Shown here: positions 57,703 through 64,000 of the stretch, one piece after another
Layout: each line of letters begins with the position of its first letter
Position numbering within the stretch: position 1 is the first letter of the stretch
DNA from: Atopsyche davidsoni
Taxonomy: Eukaryota > Arthropoda > Insecta > Trichoptera > Hydrobiosidae
DNA length: 64,000 bases
Assembly: GCA_022113835.1 (NCBI GenBank)
Contig: JAILWY010000009.1
Location: 5,865,501-5,929,500, forward strand
Direction of reading: 5' to 3'
Program-made: the position numbers and the translations under genes
Notes under the pieces: model-generated
What the model saw: the letters and a program-made list of their open reading frames with translations, nothing else
What the model was told of the DNA's origin: nothing
The model's database searches: none

Positions 57703-60700
57703 TGTTAAGTGTGAGGATAGTAAACTCCCCTCAAATACCAGCTTAGTGTGTTATGATTTCGGCTAATTAGTAAACTAAATACAGTAATATAGCAAAAATA
57801 CTCTTCACTTAAGAAAATGGGTTAATGCATATTTTGGTATTTTAAATGAAAATCTCACGACTTAATTGATTATTTCCTTTTATTTGTAAAATGTCATAAA
57901 ATATATTCTCAATTTCCAGACACACGTCTTCATACCATAATTGTAAACAACTTGACCCTCTGATATTTTAATAGGTGATGTTACATATATTTTATTATTA
58001 ATATGTTTTGCCCATTGAGAATACAATTGTAAATTAACATCGATAAGTAAAAATGATATTTGAAAAAGGGTAGATTTTTTTAAACCATAAGAAGAAGTAT
58101 AATTATTTCATTTACGGGTGTATTTTGTTTCAAATGTTGCGTAGGCAAACGAATTTTAACTGTGAAATCATATATGCTGATTGATACCTTTACGTTACAG
58201 TTTTGGTATGTAGAATGACACCAATGCTATACTACTTATCAATTATATTTAAATTCGTTTTCGTTTTTCGTGTCGAGATCCCAATCATTCGACCGAGTAT
58301 GGTACGGCATCATTAGAAATGCAGGCGGTCAGACAAGTGGGTTCCTTCTCACCTGTCTCTCTCCTCGCTGCGCAGTCGGCTGACTTTTATCTGCCGTATG
58401 TGTTTCTCCTGACTCAATTCAGCTTAGAGTTCTCCAAGCGATCCGGTTCAGGCTGTTTTTCAGTTATAAAAATGCGAGAAAGCCATTTGAGCAATTTACG
58501 AGCTAACATCGCGCGGCGGTCTTCAGTGGCAATGTTTGTCAACTCTTTTAGATTTTCTAAATTATAAGGGGATTCTCCCTTAGTAATTTCTATTTTTATT
58601 TAGATTTATGAAAAGAAACGAGGATAACGATATCTTTTAATTTAATTATTTTTTTCTTACTCGTAGTTCAGTAAGTTAAGTTATTTATCTTCAATCGTCT
58701 ACTCTAAAGTAACGCAATTATGTACTTGTATTACTTGGTAAGAAATTCAATTTTCACTTTCTGTAATTACCTTGGCGACTACTCAAAAGCGTAGGCCGGA
58801 TTGTAGGGAGGCTGTAGGGCGGCTGCAGGGTGGCTGTAGGGCGACCGTAGGGCGGTCTGGGCAAAAAACCTTTTTATTGTTGCCACTTGTGATTATTTCC
58901 GGACCCTCTTCATATCGCGTCCGCTCAGGTGTACGCAACCCCTTCTCGCCAGTGCAGATCGTTGAGCACACGCACTGCAGTATTTCCCAAGTATAAGAAA
59001 TACATTGTACTCAGTGGCGATCCGTGATCGGTTAGTCATTTTGCATTTACTATACAACTAACTAAAAGCATTAATGGCTGGAAACCGCATTTGGTGAAAT
59101 TAATCACATGCTTATATTTTACTTACTTCTAATTTTTCAAAATTATTGATAATGGTCAAGTCATGTTTTTTGGTTTAAGTGGCTTTTAATTGCGCTAGTA
59201 AAATATTTATTTTAGATAGCGCTCATGCTTCGTATAAGATTAAATTTATCACGGTCGATACATTTACACGAGTTGCTCGGGTGTTGGATTTGTGCAAACG
59301 CTATAGAAGACAATAATCTCGTGCCAGTCAGATTTAGATTTTTATTAAACTGTTAGCTTAAACGAAAATTTTCTTATCAGAATATTAGATTTCTCTCAGA
59401 CCATAAATGCGCTTAAAAATCTCCCATGTGAAATTCAGTTTAAAGAAAAATAAAGCCTTTTCTTCAAAAATCTCCAGAACTTTTTTGTATCTACATAGAA
59501 AATCCCAAACATTAAAATCACACTTACCAAGCATTATTGCAAAGAAGGCTCGCTTCACTTAGCGCGTCCTATGATTGTTATTTCCGCGTAACATCTGCTC
59601 CTGCTCTAAGCGTGATGACGTCATCAATCCTCTTCCGCTTCAGGTCGTCGTTTCAGGCTTTCAGCTGCGCGTCTCACGCCCCTCGGTCGCTTATAGATTG
59701 GATTATTTGATAAACGGGGTGAATCTTTCGTTTCGTGTCAATGATATTGGTGGATTTCCACTTCGAATAATCGAGAACACGAGTTGGATTGAGTGAATGA
59801 AACATGCTACCTTTGTCAACTTTTTAAAGATTTGTCACTATGATTTCCTTAATACCATAATGTATATTTGTATTCGTTAAAGAACGGTAATATGTAATTT
59901 TTTTATAACAAAAACATAAAACAAAAATTATAATTATTTCAATTTTTATTATCATACAATTGATACCATACAATTTTTTTTATATCGTCTGTTTCAAACA
60001 TTTGATGGTCTCGTTTTTAAAATACACATAAAACTCAAAGAATTGTTGTCTGTGTTTAATTTTTCAGTTTTTCTTTTTTGGAATCGCTTTATAGCGATTC
60101 CACATTTTTTATTACTTCATTCGTATAAAACAAAACCTATTGTGACAGAACTTTTGGCCAACTTTTCATACTGACGACATTACAAGGATAGACATCTTTG
60201 ATATTTTCTTTAAACACGATATATGGTACAAAATCATTGCCGGCCGACTGTTGATTTTTTTGCATGTACGAACTTTGGCTAAATTTGTAGCTTACCCTGT
60301 CTTGTAAATATTAAAGTTTGAATGTCCCCAATTACAACCTTGTCGGCCGCTTCATCCCAGCTCCTCGGCTGGCACTTGATCCTCCAAGATTCCCGTCCGA
60401 GCGGAGCTCAATTTGCTCCGTCCCGCGCCCTCCGTAGATGCGGTCCTTGAAAATTATAAAGGGAGATTTGATTATGGCTGTAATTTACGTTTAGTCGCCG
60501 TAATTGCCTGTTACGTTGTCTTTGTAAAAGACGAATATCCAATTTGCATGGATAATAACATTAGGAAGTGTGTCATTGTGTTGCCAGGATTTCGTCTTTT
60601 TCATTGCCGTCTAATTTTATAATTTCGTTGAAAAGCTTCTGGTTTTGACATTTTATTTATTGCGGTGTAAAAATTTAAATATGCAACTAAATTAGATTTA

Positions 60701-63700
60701 TTCTAATGAATCGTAATGTTGGCTAAACTTTGACTCTGATCCAATTTATATATATACTATATATGTGTATGTAGTCAAATAATAAAATATATATTGCTAT
60801 GCTATTTTTTGCTTCAGTAGTTTCAAAATGCCCGAAAAACCCAAAGCAATACAATATTTCTCGTTTGAACTAGGGTACAGGCACGCCGAAGCTTTATATC
60901 CATCCTAGTTTGATCCTGTAGATAGAGCCTTTTTGGTATATAGGTGTTTCGATTTCCCCTGCCGTTCTCCTCTATCAATATCTGTCCCTACATCCGAATC
61001 GCACCATCTGCACAGCCACAAAGGCCGCGATATCTTTAATTAGGCAGGTCTCATTTGTACCGCGCTTCCTGTTGAGATTCAACATTCGCGATAACCACCA
61101 ACCTTTCCGATATATGAGCACAAAAAATATTCAAACAAAAGAGAAAAGTATTATAAAGTTGAATATTTAATTTTCTTGTACTGTGTTATTACCCCCCCTC
61201 CCGGAATTTTCAGGTATAATATAAAGTAAGTGCATTTATAGTAGTGCAAAAAAATACACAACGGTTTATTTATTCTCCGGAGTTGCATAATTTGCACAAA
61301 TGAGCTTGCATAATTGAGATTACCGCCATAGAGGCTTTTTGCCATATTTCAAATAATGAAAACTCACGCCTGGTGTCATGTATAATATAATTTATATATG
61401 TCGTTAAAATTAATTCCAGTATTATCCTCTAGGTGTTTGAAGAATCATTGATTAGGATGGCGTCGTTTCATTCTTAGGCGAGTTGCATTCTTCTTTTTTC
61501 TCATTGTAACGCTCAAGATGATTCGAGATGTTTCTAAATTAAAATCTTTTGATCAATCGGTGCCCGTTTTTTCGCCATGAAGATGTCATACGCTTATTTC
61601 GTGAATAGAAGCAATTTATTTATCGTCAAGTTTTATATTTACTCTATTGATTGCTATAATATATATTAGCCACACCTATATATTTTATGATTATGTAACA
61701 CATATGATTTATTTATTACTTTATCAATATTAAAAAATGCGATAAAACATTATCATATCTTGATAAGATTTCAAGTGGCGGAACTTTACTACACTTTTCT
61801 AGATAAAATCTCTACGTTATTTTAAAATAAATTGCCGATCAAATGATTTAAAAATTGCACATGTATTTCTGTTTTCCCATTTTGGAACGGTCAGAAAAAA
61901 CTGCCAAGTGGAGCAATCAATTTATTGCTTTTTTAGAATTCGCGTAGGCAGATAAATATTTTTGCAGTCGAAGCGCTTCGCTTTGTGGCACTATATCGAC
62001 ATTGTATTTGTTTTATACTGTCAGTTTTAATTAAAAACCTAATTGGCTTTTGTAAAGTTGGAAAAATACTCGAGTTTAATATTTATATTCATGAAATACC
62101 ATTGAAAGGATTCTGGAATACTGATGTGTGTTTGGCTTTTCCAGCGTCCGCGACACGGGAGCGATTGAACGGCCGGGGCTCGTCAGACACTCCCGGAGTC
62201 CCGTATTTTAATTATTTCTCAACTCAGCTGTATTGAAAATGTATATCTTGGCGATTTTAATTAAAGTCGGAAAGCCGCTGGGGTCTTTTCAGTTTCTGCG
62301 GCTTCCACGTTTTTCTTTTTACCTTTGGTTTCACTCTGCTTGGGTCCATTATGGAGGATGTTGCAGTCTCAAAGGCGCAATGCTGCGAAATAGTATTCAT
62401 TTAGTGAAATATTTACTTCCTAGTGAAATGCATTAAAATGTTTTTGATTCTTGCCAAATAAAAGTGAACAGTTTTCAATTGGTAAATCACTCAATATTAT
62501 TTGAATCTCTATACCGCTGACTTATCCTGTGGCTGTGTTTTTTTAATAGTTTGATCTGAATTACTCATGGCTTATTCTCTAATTTCTTTCCAAAAAATGT
62601 TATTCAATTATTATAAGAAGTTTTTCAGAAAATAAAAGGCACATGCTTACTTCAGCATCGTTTATGAAAATGCGTTAGGAACAACCCTCTTTAACCACCC
62701 GTGTTTTTATTACGATCGATATCCGTTCTGCAGCGAAATCCATCAATCGCAGTATTACAAGCCCGCGTCTGCCGTGCTCTCTCTCTCACTGGGTGGCGCA
62801 GGTGAATATAATCCTTAACGACTTTTTCGCGATTAATCTTAATACAGAAGCAGAACAGCCCCCGGTCATTTGCCGCCCCCCGCTTCCCATCGCTTTAGCG
62901 GGAGGTTTTGAAATCTGCCGCGCGGTCTGTGAAAACACCCCGCGTAGGTGTGCGGCCGGGGATCTCTCGATATGCGAATGGAATATTATATTGACTCGGC
63001 AGGGGCTGATGTTGAAAAGATGTGAAAAGATATTCCGTTTAAATATATTTGACTTGAAAATGTTTTTTTTTTTTTTTTTAATATTGATATTAGGTGGCAG
63101 TGCTATAAAAAGGTTCTGTCAGCCTTTTATTTTATTCTTTAAAAAGCAGGTTGAAAAGTATTTATAAAATTGTATAGTTAGTTGTACTCCTTACGGATTT
63201 AATATTCATGTCATGATACTATAATTTTTAGACGTAATATGAGGTGACTGAGTACTATGGTGGTATATTAAACAACTTCTCTACTGTATACCAGGTCGTT
63301 GCAAGATGGGAGAGTTTACATATTGAGAGTAGAGTTTGCATAGAGATGGTTGTTATTAGCGTCCGTTCACAATTTTCCAGTAGAGGGATGGGGAGGTTAT
63401 TCGATCGCTTCTCCCGGGTGCGCGACTTTGGGACATTACTGCACAACTTCTGAAACTGTACAAGCTGTAATTGTCGAGGTGATGGTTATTACTTTGCTCC
63501 TTCTATCGCTTGTGTGATGTTTGGGACTATTTTCATTTGGTGACCAATGCTAAGTTTATTTTTTACTTAATATGTATTTTTATTATTTACTTACGCTAAA
63601 CAGTTAACATAAATTAAATACATACCAAATTGACCCGGTTACAAATGAGAGTCTTTCAACTCATGACTGTTGTGAAAAACGTAAGATAATTAAAATTAAT

Positions 63701-64000
63701 TAAAAATACAAACTTCGTTTTTCATGGCTCATCTTATATAGTAGTGATGTTCCAACTTGTATCCTTGTATAATTGTTTCATTTTTTTATTCTGCAGACGT
63801 GCGACAGAGCTATACTTTCTTTAGACGGTTTAGTCTGTAGATAGTCATGTCAAATCTAACCTGGCATCTGACCGAGTTGTCATCTTACTATCTTCCGCTT
63901 GAGTAACAAAGTTGTACAATTAAGCGGTGTGATGTCCTGTCGTACATTGTCTGCCAGATTTCTATTTCATGCGGTCGGCGTGAGCCGGCTCGCTAGGGGG
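57703..64000. other. Interval without supported gene
   Basis: AT-rich with small GC-richer patches at about 58310-58400, 58790-58970, 59600-59700, 60340-60440, 62140-62190 and 62760-62960. Open frames (60-124 codons) have no recognisable domain. TATA-like and poly(A/T) runs are common, including a 17-T run at 63063-63079. Confidence 0.4.
58803..58856. repeat. 12-bp tandem repeat (gtagggcggctg)
   Basis: About four to five units of gtagggcggctg with single-base changes (gcagggtggctg, gtagggcgaccg). Confidence 0.88.

Noticed and set aside
62793..63167. 124-codon plus-strand ORF
   Set aside because: No domain; the second half is driven by a T-run that gives poly-Phe, and its first codon context is poor.

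Overview
The window looks like a piece of an AT-rich insect nuclear genome, most probably a moth or butterfly. Its protein-coding genes are split by GT-AG introns. They are a Yorkie/YAP homologue, a ZAD-C2H2 zinc-finger factor typical of insects, and a nicotinate phosphoribosyltransferase (NAPRT) whose exon peptides look like insect NAPRT. The rest is long non-coding sequence filled with class I and class II transposon debris, microsatellites and small CpG-rich islets. The order Lepidoptera is an inference from general character, not proven by one marker.

Layout. 1-1762 has no recognisable gene. 1767-4725 is a compact Ty3/Gypsy-type LTR element with 321-bp LTRs, a 4-bp target duplication (gtat), a SAP-domain gag-like ORF that runs into 57-bp and 69-bp tandem repeats, and only the C-terminal end of the integrase left from pol. 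8382-9568 (minus) and 10866-11426 (plus) are two Helitrons with their 5' ends facing each other; the first keeps a decayed HUH Rep segment. 11.5-24.2 kb is gene-poor, with diverged tandem repeats, G-rich minisatellites, a 69-bp-arm hairpin and several CpG-rich islets. 24257-24744 (minus) is the first coding exon of a Yorkie/YAP gene (TEAD-binding region, two HxRxxS sites, start of WW1). Its other exons were not found, so they probably lie at lower coordinates, beyond a long intron or outside the window. 26620-28638 (plus) is a complete four-exon ZAD zinc-finger gene. 35108-44213 (plus) is a complete eleven-exon NAPRT gene whose introns hold palindromic and pogo-like MITEs. 44.2-55.0 kb and 57.7-64 kb hold no gene I can support.

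The most unusual region is 55023-57702. Five identical tRNA-His(GTG) genes on the minus strand, in 195-bp tandem units, lie between two hAT-like non-autonomous elements in the same orientation. The outermost flanks carry the same 8-bp direct repeat (cactagag), while the two inner flanks do not match them as expected for two separate insertions. This suggests the whole 2.66-kb block moved as one macro-transposon carrying a tRNA-His cluster.

The genes do not form one pathway. Yorkie is the Hippo-pathway transcription co-activator, the ZAD protein is probably a DNA-binding regulator, and NAPRT makes nicotinic acid mononucleotide for NAD salvage. Yorkie and the zinc-finger gene are divergently oriented, with a CpG-rich stretch between them that could hold both promoters.
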